Of a stretch of DNA of 64,000 nt, positions 42,734-50,671 are shown in pieces. This stretch comes from CFX5 sp023384495 (GTDB lineage Bacteria; Chloroflexota; Anaerolineae; Caldilineales; Caldilineaceae): assembly GCA_048499455.1 (NCBI GenBank), contig JASNZV010000014.1:124001-188000 (forward strand), read 5' to 3'. Under the pieces are notes generated by a model, which worked only from the letters and a program-made list of their open reading frames with translations, searched no databases and had not been told where the DNA came from. Position 1 is the first letter of the stretch; every line of letters starts with the position of its first letter. A program made the translations under genes and the position numbers.

Positions 42734-43321
42734 CTATCCTGGTTTGCCCGGCACTGCATGGCAACGACGGCAGCGCGCCTCGTAGCGTTCGCTGCCCCCG
42801 ACGAGGATAATCGGGTCGTCGTAGCGGGCGGGCTGGCCATCGATCAGGCGCTGTGTACGGCTGGCTGCGGCGCCACAACAGACACAGATGGCGTTCAACT
42901 TGTCCACCCGTTCGGCCAGCGCCAGCAAGAGGGGCATGGGCCCAAAGGGCTCACCGCGGAAATCCTGGTCGAGCCCAGCGGCAATGACGCGGCAACCGCG
43001 GTCGGCCAACTGAGTGCAGACCTCGGCGATGGCCCAGTCAAAGAACTGAATTTCGTCAATCGCAACCACCTCAGTATCTGGCCGTAGCTGTTCGAGGATG
43101 GCTTGCGCATGGGGGACAACCAGCACATCCTCGCGCGCAACCCCGTTGTGGGACGCGACCCGCTCAAGGCCGTAGCGACTATCAACGAGCGGCTTGAAAA
43201 TTTGCAGAGGCTTGCGCGCGATTTCGGTGCGCCGGATGCGGCGCAGCAACTCTTCGGTCTTGCCACTAAACATAGAGCCGCAGATGAGTTCCACCCATCC
43301 ACCACCGTGTTCATAGATCAT
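42734..43321 (-). CDS. tdk: Thymidine kinase
   Basis: Salvage enzyme that phosphorylates thymidine with ATP. The 195-residue protein has the P-loop GSMFSGKT (15-22), the DEIQFFDW motif with the catalytic Glu nearby, GLDQDFRGEPFGPM and a C-terminal zinc site with CVCCGAAASRTQR and CRRCHAVPG. AGGAG precedes the ATG at 43321. rpmE lies directly upstream on the same strand, as in several Gram-positive genomes, but a terminator sits between them. Confidence 0.95.
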   Translation of the reverse strand: MIYEHGGGWVELICGSMFSGKTEELLRRIRRTEIARKPLQIFKPLVDSRYGLERVASHNGVAREDVLVVPHAQAILEQLRPDTEVVAIDEIQFFDWAIAEVCTQLADRGCRVIAAGLDQDFRGEPFGPMPLLLALAERVDKLNAICVCCGAAASRTQRLIDGQPARYDDPIILVGGSERYEARCRRCHAVPGKPG

Positions 43322-43375
43322 CGCCCTCTCCTGTGTTTGAGATGAGGCCCCACCCGTGTAGGCAGTTCGGTAATC

Positions 43376-43408
43376 AAAAAGGGCAGAGACCAATGCCCCT
43401 GCCCTTCT
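43376..43408 (-). terminator. Intrinsic terminator of the rplU-rpmA-rpmE operon
   Basis: On the minus strand AAGGGCAG pairs with CTGCCCTT around 12 bases and runs into TTTTTGATTA. It lies 25 bp after the rpmE stop. Confidence 0.8.
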
Positions 43409-43432
43409 GTGGATAGACAATCGACCAGCGGG

Positions 43433-43774
43433 TTACCCCTTTAGCCCGTACTTTTCCAAAACTTCAGCTGCGGCAGCCTCGGGGTCATCCCCACGGCCGC
43501 GCGCCCGGCGGGCGGCCTCGTCGGCCTCTTTGCGCGCGCGCGCTTCGATCTCGCGGCGGGCCGCATCGGTTTGGCGGCGCTCCAATCGCTTGATAAAGCG
43601 ATCCACCTGGCCGGCCGTGTCGACAATGCGCTGCTCGCCTGTGTAGAACGGGTGGCATGTGTTGCAGACATCGGTGCGGATTTCGGGCGCTGTGCTGCCT
43701 GTGGTCCACGTACTGCCACACGAACAGATCACCACCGCATTGGGATAATAGGTGGGATGGATATCAGCCTTCAT
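43433..43774 (-). CDS. rpmE: 50S ribosomal protein L31 with a long C-terminal extension
   Basis: Residues 1-70 match L31 of the zinc-binding type: MKADIHPTYY, CSCGSTW with Cys16 and Cys18... pattern VVICSCGS, and VCNTCHPFYTGEQ. The C-terminal 40 residues (RREIEARARKEADEAARRAR) form a charged helix beyond the usual length of about 70. The start overlaps the end of rpmA by 11 bases, so the two are translated together. Confidence 0.93.
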   Translation of the reverse strand: MKADIHPTYYPNAVVICSCGSTWTTGSTAPEIRTDVCNTCHPFYTGEQRIVDTAGQVDRFIKRLERRQTDAARREIEARARKEADEAARRARGRGDDPEAAAAEVLEKYGLKG

Positions 43775-44039
43775 GCGCGCCTGCCTCTTCGGTCACGATG
43801 GTGACCAACTTGCGGCCACCGCGGCCCCACTCAAACCTGACAACGCCATCCGCGGTGGCGAACAGGGTGTCATCCTTGCCAATGCCGACATTCTGCCCCG
43901 GGTAAAACTTGGTGCCGCGCTGGCGAACAAGAATGTTGCCCGCCAACACCTGCTGGCCGCCGAAGCGCTTTACGCCCAGACGCTGTGCATTGGAATCACG
44001 ATTGTTGCGGCTGGAACCGCCGCCTTTTTTGTGCGCCAT
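43764..44039 (-). CDS. rpmA: 50S ribosomal protein L27
   Basis: The 91-residue protein is a standard L27: MAHKKGGGSSRNNRDSNAQR, LGVKRFGGQQV, ILVRQRGTKFYPGQNVG and KDDTLFATADG. The N-terminus lacks the cleavable extension seen in some Firmicutes, so the mature start is MAHKKGG. It follows rplU by 61 bp and overlaps rpmE by 11 bases. Confidence 0.96.
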   Translation of the reverse strand: MAHKKGGGSSRNNRDSNAQRLGVKRFGGQQVLAGNILVRQRGTKFYPGQNVGIGKDDTLFATADGVVRFEWGRGGRKLVTIVTEEAGAHEG

Positions 44040-44100
44040 TGGTTCAAACTCCTGCACTTAAATCCGCCGCTGGCCACAGCGGCCTCGTTTGCCTTGACCG

Positions 44101-44412
44101 TTACTGTTCGATTGAAGCCACTTCCAGCCGTGTGAGCCACTGACGATGACCCCGCCGGACACGAATGCGCTTCTTGGGCCGGTAGCGAAAGACGATGATC
44201 TTCCTGCCACGGTGCTGGCCTGTAATCCTGGCCGTGACGGTCGCGCCGGCCACAACCGGCTGGCCGATCGTAATGGCGTCGCCATCGGCAACCAGCAGGA
44301 CATCATCGAGCGTCACGGTGTCGCCCACGTTGCCCTCAAGTTTTTCGACCTCGAGGATGTCGCCGGGGGCTACGCAATATTGCTTCCCACCGGTACGGAT
44401 GACTGCGTACAT
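44101..44412 (-). CDS. rplU: 50S ribosomal protein L21
   Basis: The 103-residue protein begins MYAVIRTGGKQY and ends in the basic segment RYRPKKRIRVRRGHRQWLTR, as in L21. AAAGGGAAAAC lies before the ATG. It is the first gene of the rplU-rpmA-rpmE operon. The promoter at 44652-44681 leaves a leader of about 230 bases, in which an autoregulatory structure is possible, though I recognise none. Confidence 0.95.
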   Translation of the reverse strand: MYAVIRTGGKQYCVAPGDILEVEKLEGNVGDTVTLDDVLLVADGDAITIGQPVVAGATVTARITGQHRGRKIIVFRYRPKKRIRVRRGHRQWLTRLEVASIEQ

Positions 44413-44651
44413 CGCTGTTTTCCCTTTCTGTGCCGCGTTCGGTTCAAGCCATGAGGGCAAAGACCGAAACTTCGGGAGCGGCTTTGCGTCCCCAAAGGGA
44501 AGGGCCGCAAATACAGCTCAAAATGACTCCGAAGACATCAAAACGAGCGGACTCATCAGGGGCATGCGCAATTGCTCTTGCTGTGCGACATGGAATGGTG
44601 ACGACATCCGCCGGTGCTGATACCTGTGAGCGTGAGAACCCACAAACATGA

Positions 44652-44681
44652 AGTATACCCCATTGATGGGCGTCTGGTCAA
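44652..44681 (-). promoter_or_regulatory. Sigma70-like promoter of the ribosomal protein operon
   Basis: On the minus strand TTGACC (44681-44676) and TATACT (44657-44652) are 18 bp apart, each one base from consensus. It points to rplU. Confidence 0.7.
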
Positions 44682-44800
44682 ATGAAGGGGGATCAGGGGA
44701 AACATTCGGCGTGGGTTGTCTGTGGGCCTAGACTCGAATCGGCTGCGTTGTAGTGGATTTGAATAGAATTTGTAAAATGTTTGTTGCGATTGTGTGACCG

Positions 44801-44838
44801 CCTACCGAATAGTAGGTAGCCTGATTGTATGCTATGAT
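44801..44838 (+). promoter_or_regulatory. Extended -10 promoter with dyad upstream of the TetR gene
   Basis: TGCTATGAT (44830-44838) is an extended -10 element. The -35 position is poor but overlaps a dyad CCTAC-CGAATA-GTAGG (44801-44816). The layout fits an autoregulated TetR promoter, with a leader of about 160 bases. Confidence 0.45.
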
Positions 44839-45005
44839 AGTCGCCGACGAACAAGGCGGCGGACAGCGAGCCACACAGAGACCACCGAGGAGACGCCGAG
44901 CACACAGAGGTTTTTGTAGAACAAGCCATCGTGCGTTTCTCTGGGTTCTGGCATGATGGACACACAGCAATGCACTACGTGGGTTGGCCAGGTGGATGAG
45001 CGACT

Positions 45006-45683
45006 ATGTCAGCAGGTGAAGCAACAACCAACAGTAGCCGAGATCTGAGCGACGCCAAACAGCGCGTGCTGGATGTGGCCGAGCGGCTCTTCATGCAACG
45101 TGGCTATGCCGCAATCACCCTGCGCGACATTGCAGATGCGTTGAACATGCGTCAGGCCTCACTCTATTATCATTTCCCAGAAGGCAAGGAGCAACTTTTT
45201 GTCGCGGTGGCGACGCTCGTCTTCGAGCGCCACCAGGCCGGGATGCAACGGGCCATCGACACGGCTGAGGCCGACCTTGCCAGCCGCATGCACGCGCTGG
45301 CCGGTTGGTTCGCTTCGCAGCCGCCGCTCAATCTGCTTGGCATGACCCATGCCGACTTTCCTGCGCTCAGCGAAAGCAATGCGCACACGCTTGCGCAGAT
45401 AGGATATCGGGCGCTCTTTACACCGTTGCGCAATCTCTTCCTTGCTGCCCAAGATCGGGGCGAAATCCGCACGATTCACCCCGATCTGCTGGCGGGCTGC
45501 TTTCTGGCCCTGATCGACAGCGCCAGTGTGATCCGCCAGCAGCCAACCGTGCCGCCGCGCCATTCGATGGTGGACGAGATGATCCTGGTGCTGCTGGAGG
45601 GTCTCTACCCACGGCCCGCGCCTGTTGCCTGCGCCCAGTCGCCTATGCAACCACAACGTGCGCCGGACGTAGTGTCACCGTGA
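45006..45683 (+). CDS. TetR/AcrR-family transcriptional regulator
   Basis: The 225-residue protein has the TetR N-terminal DNA-binding domain (residues 15-60: AKQRVLDVAERLFMQRGY, ITLRDIADALNMRQASLYYHF, PEGKEQLF) and a C-terminal ligand-binding helical region. It is 64 bp upstream of the exporter genes and in the same direction, so it probably represses the exporter operon until a compound binds. The ligand is unknown. Confidence 0.92.
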   Translation: MSAGEATTNSSRDLSDAKQRVLDVAERLFMQRGYAAITLRDIADALNMRQASLYYHFPEGKEQLFVAVATLVFERHQAGMQRAIDTAEADLASRMHALAGWFASQPPLNLLGMTHADFPALSESNAHTLAQIGYRALFTPLRNLFLAAQDRGEIRTIHPDLLAGCFLALIDSASVIRQQPTVPPRHSMVDEMILVLLEGLYPRPAPVACAQSPMQPQRAPDVVSP

Positions 45684-45747
45684 ATCCACCCACATAATTA
45701 ATGTCTTGTTCCGTGCATATTGCATAAAACATGAAGGCGAGGAACGT

Positions 45748-47103
45748 ATGCGAAAGTGGCTCATTGCGATCATTCTGATCGCGCTCATTGCCGGCGGTGG
45801 CTATGTGGCGTATGAAAGCGGGCTGCTCACCGCCGCGGGTCTGGGCAGCGCCGCCACCGCCACCCCCGGCAGCAATGAACTGGTCGCCCAGGGCGCGCCT
45901 GTGGGGCTGGTTGAGTCTGCGGCTATCCGCGCCGCCGCCGGCTCGGTTGTGGCGGACGCACGCGTGGTGCCTGTCCAGTCGGCCGGCCTCAGTCTGTCGA
46001 CGGGTGGCATCGTCAAAGAAATTCTGGTCGGTGAGGGTGAAGAGGTTGCCGAAGGTGACGTGATCTTGCGTCTCGATACCGCGCAGCAGCGCGTCGCCGT
46101 TGCGCGGGCGCAAGCCGACCTGCAACGCGCCCAGGCGCGCCTTCAACAGGCGATCAGCGGGCCGCGCACGGCCGAAATCGAAAACGCGCAGGCCGCACTC
46201 GACGCCGCCACCGCACGGTACGAGCGTCTGGCCACGGCTCAACTGCCCGGCAACATTGCCGAGGCCGAAGCTGCACTCGCCGCCAGCCAGGCATCGCTGG
46301 CCAAGGTGCTCGAAGGCCCATCGGAAGAGCAGCTGATCGCCGCCCGCGCCGAATTGGCCGATGCCCAGGCCGAATTGAGCCGCCGCCAGTCTGCCTACAA
46401 CGAGATCCGCTGGCGGCCAGACATTGGCGCCACCAGCCAATCGGCCAATTTGCAGCGGGCTACGATTGCCTTTGAGGCCGCCCAAGCCCGCCTGGCTGAC
46501 CTCCAATCGGGACCGAGCCAGGCCGATGTCGCCAGTGCAAGCGCCCAGGTGCGCCGTTCACGCGCCCAACTGGACGCGCTCAAGGCGGCCATGCCGCAGG
46601 AGCTGGTCGAGGCGGCCGCCAATGTGCGCGCCAGCCAGGCGCAGCTCGACCTGTTATTGGCCGGCACACGCGAAGAAGAAATTGCCGCCGCCGAGGCCGA
46701 TGTGGCGGCGGCTACGGCCGCGCTGCAACAAGCATTGGTCAGCCTGTCGGAGGCCGAATTGCGCGCGCCCTTCACTGGCACCGTGGCCGAACTGCTGATC
46801 AATGTCGGCGAGCAGGGGACGCCCAATACGCCCATCGCGCGTCTGGCCGACCTTTCGACCTGGCAGGTTGAGACCGAAGATCTGACCGAATTGGACATTG
46901 TGGGCGTCAACGAGCGCACGCCGGTAACGCTTACCTTTGACGCCATTCCTGACCTGGAAATCGCTGGCCGCGTCAAGTATGTCAAGCCCTTGGGGCAAGA
47001 TAACCGCGGCGACATCGTCTATGTGGTGGTGATCGAGCCGGCGCAGCAAGACCGCCGTCTGCTTTGGAATATGACAGCCGTGGCCGAACTTGAGGTGAAT
47101 TGA
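45748..47103 (+). CDS. HlyD-type membrane fusion protein
   Basis: The 451-residue adaptor has an N-terminal membrane anchor (WLIAIILIALIAGGGYVAY), a lipoyl-like half (GIVKEILVGEGEEVAEGDVI), a long Ala/Gln/Glu/Arg coiled coil (about 115-320, ARAQADLQRAQARLQQA, AEAALAASQASLAK), the second lipoyl half (APFTGTVAELLINVGEQG) and a C-terminal beta-barrel. GAGGAACG precedes the ATG at 45748. It joins the FtsX permease and ABC ATPase that follow in a MacAB-like or DevBCA-like exporter. Confidence 0.9.
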   Translation: MRKWLIAIILIALIAGGGYVAYESGLLTAAGLGSAATATPGSNELVAQGAPVGLVESAAIRAAAGSVVADARVVPVQSAGLSLSTGGIVKEILVGEGEEVAEGDVILRLDTAQQRVAVARAQADLQRAQARLQQAISGPRTAEIENAQAALDAATARYERLATAQLPGNIAEAEAALAASQASLAKVLEGPSEEQLIAARAELADAQAELSRRQSAYNEIRWRPDIGATSQSANLQRATIAFEAAQARLADLQSGPSQADVASASAQVRRSRAQLDALKAAMPQELVEAAANVRASQAQLDLLLAGTREEEIAAAEADVAAATAALQQALVSLSEAELRAPFTGTVAELLINVGEQGTPNTPIARLADLSTWQVETEDLTELDIVGVNERTPVTLTFDAIPDLEIAGRVKYVKPLGQDNRGDIVYVVVIEPAQQDRRLLWNMTAVAELEVN

Positions 47104-47106
47104 CTG

Positions 47107-48258
47107 ATGCCGATCTATCTGGCGCTCAAAGAAATCTGGCACAACAAAGGGCGTTTTCTGCTCATCAGTTTGATTGTGGCGCTGATCACAACGCTGGTGC
47201 TCTTTATTGCCGCCCTGGCCGAAGGGCTGGGCAACGGCAACCGGGAGTATATCCAAAAGCTCAACGGCGAATTGGTCGTCTTTCAGGAAAATGTCGACAT
47301 CTCGATCAGCGCCAGCCGGATTGGGCGCACAACTTTTGCTGGCATCCGTCGTGTGCCCGGTGTGGCCGCCGCCGGCCAGGTTGGTTTTGCCAGCGCTGAG
47401 ATGCTATACGGGCCGGATGAGAAGTCGCTGGATGTGTCGCTTATCGGGGTGGAGCCTGGCGCACCGGGCGCGCCGCCTGTATTCGAAGGCAGCGACCTGA
47501 GCCGCAGCCGTAGCGAAGAAGTGGTGGTCGACCAGAATGTGATCGCGCGCACCAGCATCCGCATCGGCGACAAGATTACGCTGCGCGTGGTGCAGGGCAC
47601 CCGCGAAGAGCGCTACTCGCTCACCGTGGTCGGCGTCACCGATGGGCGGCAATACTTTATCCGCCCAGGCATATTTGTGCCTTACCTGACTTACGAGAAG
47701 GTGCGCCCCCAAGGTGAGAACGAGGGCCGCGGGGAACTGGTGTCGAATATCGCCGTGGTCAAACTGGAAGACCCCAACGACTGGCGCGCAATGGCCGAGC
47801 GCATCGAGCAAACCGTGGCCCGGGTGGAGGTGGTCGACCGCAAGACGGCCTACGAAGCGACGCCGGGTTACACTGCCCAGCAGAGCACGCTCGACACCCA
47901 ACGCTATTTCACCTTCTTTATCGGCATCCTGGTGATTGGTGGGTTTTTCCAGATTCAGACACTGCAAAAGGTGGCCCAGATCGGCATGCTCAAAGCGATT
48001 GGCGCATCCAACACCACGGTGGCGGTGTCGGCGCTGGCCCAGATTGTGACGGTCAACGCATTTGGCGTCCTGCTCGGCGCTGCCGGGTCGCTGGCGTTGG
48101 GCCTGGCCCTACCGCCTGATTTGCCGGCCATCTTTGTGGGCGAGGCCGTGTTGGCCGCCGTCGGCTCGCTGCTGTTGATCGGCCCGCTCGGTGGGCTTGT
48201 TTCTGTCTGGCTGCTGCTGCGCGTGGAGCCACTCATCGCGCTGGGGCTGGCGCAGTAG
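47107..48258 (+). CDS. FtsX-like ABC exporter permease (MacB/DevC type)
   Basis: The 383-residue protein has an N-terminal membrane segment (FLLISLIVALITTLVLFIAAL), an extracytoplasmic MacB-type domain (about 45-255), and three C-terminal helices (FFIGILVIGGFFQIQTL, VSALAQIVTVNAFGVLLGAAG, GPLGGLVSVWLLLRVEPLIAL). VAQIGMLKAIGASN is the cytoplasmic loop of the family. It starts three bases after the fusion protein stop, so the two are tightly coupled. Confidence 0.9.
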   Translation: MPIYLALKEIWHNKGRFLLISLIVALITTLVLFIAALAEGLGNGNREYIQKLNGELVVFQENVDISISASRIGRTTFAGIRRVPGVAAAGQVGFASAEMLYGPDEKSLDVSLIGVEPGAPGAPPVFEGSDLSRSRSEEVVVDQNVIARTSIRIGDKITLRVVQGTREERYSLTVVGVTDGRQYFIRPGIFVPYLTYEKVRPQGENEGRGELVSNIAVVKLEDPNDWRAMAERIEQTVARVEVVDRKTAYEATPGYTAQQSTLDTQRYFTFFIGILVIGGFFQIQTLQKVAQIGMLKAIGASNTTVAVSALAQIVTVNAFGVLLGAAGSLALGLALPPDLPAIFVGEAVLAAVGSLLLIGPLGGLVSVWLLLRVEPLIALGLAQ

Positions 48259-48278
48259 AACCGTAAAGGTGTAAGTCG

Positions 48279-49073
48279 ATGATCAAAACCATACGCCCCG
48301 CGTTGGGGAACAGCGTCTCAACTTCACTCACGGGCATGACGGCAGAACGGAGCGGCGACGCACTGGTGGCCGATACGGTGACCAAAGTCTATGGCCAGGG
48401 CGTCGGCGCCGTACGCGCGGTCGATGGCGTCTCCTTCTCGATCGCGGCGGGGGAATTCGTGGCTTTGGTGGGGCCGAGCGGATCGGGCAAGACGACCATG
48501 CTCGCCATGCTGGCCGGGTTGCTTTCCCCCACTTCGGGCCGAATCGCGATTGCCGGCCATGATTTGAGCGCAATGAGCGAGCGCGAGCGTACGCGCTTCC
48601 GGGGCTATGCCATCGGCTTTGCCTTTCAACAGAACAACCTGGTGCCCTATCTCAATGCGCTGGAAAATGTGGAATTGATGTTGCGGCTCAACGGCAAATA
48701 CGATCGCGCCGGCCACCGCCGCGCAGTGGACCTTCTCACCCGGCTCGGCCTGGGCGACCGGCTTCGCAACAAGCCGGGCCAGTTGTCGGGCGGCCAGCAG
48801 CAGCGCGTCGCCATTGCGCGGGCGCTGATTCACGAGCCGAGCCTGGTGCTTGCCGACGAGCCAACCGCCAGCCTGGACACCGAGCGCGCCAACCAGGTGG
48901 TTTCGACCTTCGCCGAGCTGGTGCACGAACAACAGCGCGCCGGTATCATGGTGACCCATGACCTGCGCATGTGCCGCTATGTGGATAAAGTGATCCGCAT
49001 GCAGGATGGCGTCATCAGCCAGATCCTGACCGACCGGCCGGCGATCGATTCGCTGGCCAACCTGTACGGCTGA
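48279..49073 (+). CDS. ABC exporter ATP-binding protein (LolD/MacB/DevA type)
   Basis: The 264-residue ATPase shows Walker A GPSGSGKT, Q-loop FAFQQNNLVPYLNALENVEL, signature LSGGQQQR, Walker B LVLADEPTASLD and switch His in IMVTHDLRMC. AAAGGTG precedes the ATG. It completes the TetR-HlyD-FtsX-ATPase operon. Its 3' end overlaps the convergent O-antigen ligase-like gene by 59 bp. Confidence 0.93.
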   Translation: MIKTIRPALGNSVSTSLTGMTAERSGDALVADTVTKVYGQGVGAVRAVDGVSFSIAAGEFVALVGPSGSGKTTMLAMLAGLLSPTSGRIAIAGHDLSAMSERERTRFRGYAIGFAFQQNNLVPYLNALENVELMLRLNGKYDRAGHRRAVDLLTRLGLGDRLRNKPGQLSGGQQQRVAIARALIHEPSLVLADEPTASLDTERANQVVSTFAELVHEQQRAGIMVTHDLRMCRYVDKVIRMQDGVISQILTDRPAIDSLANLYG

Positions 49074-50538
49074 TCGGCGCCGCGGGTGTGGTCGCCGCCC
49101 GTTCCTGCTCGATCTGCATGGTGGCCGTGGCCAGCCCCACAAAGAGCCAGAAGAGCACCGTCATGTGGGGATAGGTCATGTTGAACCAGTAGTGGTCGAA
49201 GATGCCGCTCACTAGCGCCCCCACCAGCGCGCCCCCATACCCCAAGAGCAGCGCCTCCAGGGTCGGTGGGTAGCCGCGCCGCCACGACTGAATCCACATG
49301 TTGAAGAAACCAAAGATCACCAGCAGGAAGATGCCCAACCCGATCAGCCCCATATTCTCGGCGATAATCAGATACAACATGCTCACGCCCAGATAGATGT
49401 CAATGTCGGGCGTGCCCGTGAAGCCGACGCCAAAGAGCGGATAGCGCTCGATCAGGATCAGCGCATCCTTGTACTCGCCAAACCGCATCTGCGTCGCCAG
49501 ATCTTCACCCGCCAGCCCCGCAGCCAGGCGCGCCATATATTCCTGCGTTTGGGGCAAGAGTAAGAGCAACAAGCCGCCTGCGAGCCCCAACCAGATCAGC
49601 CGCCGGTATTTGAGCAACGCCAACAGCCCAAGCGACGCAGCCAAACCGAGCAGCGCCGAGCGGCTGTAGGTTAGATAGAGGGCGAGCGCCGCAGTCGCCA
49701 GCACGAGCAGCGTAACCCAGCGCGGCAGGATCGCCCGCTGTGTAAAGAGCTGGGGCGCCACCAGCCCAGCCACCAAGATCATCATGCCGCCAAGCACGTT
49801 GGGGTCCACCGCGGCGCCAATGGCGCGCATGACGCCATTGGGGTCGTCTTCGATAAAACGCAGCGCGCCGGCGCCGCCGGGGTAATCAAAGCGCGCCAAA
49901 CGGTCGAGCACCCAGATGGTTGCCTCTTGGGGGATGACATAGAAGACCACGGCGATCGCAGCGCACGCCCACCCCGCCAAAGCCAGCCAGCGCGTCACCC
50001 AGATCAGTTCACCCGTGGTGCGCACCGTGTTGACGGCTACAAAAAAGAGACCGATGCCAATTAGGATTTCAGTAAAGCGCCGCAGGATAAAGCTATTGGC
50101 GCTGCTGTGTGTCAGCCCGTAGGCAAAGCTGAAAAGGGCCATGAGCATAAAAAGCCCCACCAACAGCCCCAGCGGTGTGGCGCGAAACTCTCGTTCCTGA
50201 CCGATAACCAGCTTGAAGAGCCAGACAAAAAAGAGCGCGCCCAGCGCCACGTCGAGAAAGGTCGGCTTGAAGCCGATCTCAAAGGGGACACTGGCAAAGG
50301 GCAACCCAAAGACCACCCCAGCCAACGCCACGAAGCCCCAGTGGGTGTCGGCCAGGATCAGCACACCGCCAATGATCGCGGCCGCCAGCGCCAGGGCAAT
50401 GAGCGGCCCGAAGACGCCAATAAAGAGCGCGATCAGAAGCGCACTCGCCGCCAATACAAGCCCAATCGCCCCCCGTCGCCACAAGGGGCTGTGCGAAAAA
50501 AAGAGCGCCTGGGCCTTGTGATAGGTGGTGTGGAACAT
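49015..50538 (-). CDS. O-antigen ligase/polymerase-like membrane protein
   Basis: The 507-residue protein has about 11-12 hydrophobic segments (GAIGLVLAASALLIALFIGVF, LLVGLFMLMALFSFAYGL, IGIGLFFVAVNTVRT) and the Wzy_C/O-antigen ligase pattern LTYSRSALLGLAASLGLL and RFGEYKDALILIERYPLFGVGF. Members transfer or polymerise surface glycans on the outer face of the membrane. AGGTAG precedes the ATG. The last 19 codons (Ser/Pro/Gly/Arg-rich) lie inside the antisense of the ABC ATPase, so they may be a late extension. Confidence 0.85.
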   Translation of the reverse strand: MFHTTYHKAQALFFSHSPLWRRGAIGLVLAASALLIALFIGVFGPLIALALAAAIIGGVLILADTHWGFVALAGVVFGLPFASVPFEIGFKPTFLDVALGALFFVWLFKLVIGQEREFRATPLGLLVGLFMLMALFSFAYGLTHSSANSFILRRFTEILIGIGLFFVAVNTVRTTGELIWVTRWLALAGWACAAIAVVFYVIPQEATIWVLDRLARFDYPGGAGALRFIEDDPNGVMRAIGAAVDPNVLGGMMILVAGLVAPQLFTQRAILPRWVTLLVLATAALALYLTYSRSALLGLAASLGLLALLKYRRLIWLGLAGGLLLLLLPQTQEYMARLAAGLAGEDLATQMRFGEYKDALILIERYPLFGVGFTGTPDIDIYLGVSMLYLIIAENMGLIGLGIFLLVIFGFFNMWIQSWRRGYPPTLEALLLGYGGALVGALVSGIFDHYWFNMTYPHMTVLFWLFVGLATATMQIEQERAATTPAAPISRTGWPANRSPAGRSGSG

Positions 50539-50671
50539 AGATGCTACCTGTGTGGCCCCCTGTGCGCCCGAATATATCTCACTCGTCGCTCCTCACACCG
50601 TTTCAGGTTTCAACCCTGCTGCTATTCTCCCGTACAATAGTCGCAAATCAAAAACAACAAAGGAGCGTCCT

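Noticed and set aside
44540..44580. CTGATGAG motif in the rplU leader resembling a hammerhead ribozyme core
   Set aside because: The required GAAA after stem II is missing and the stems do not close.
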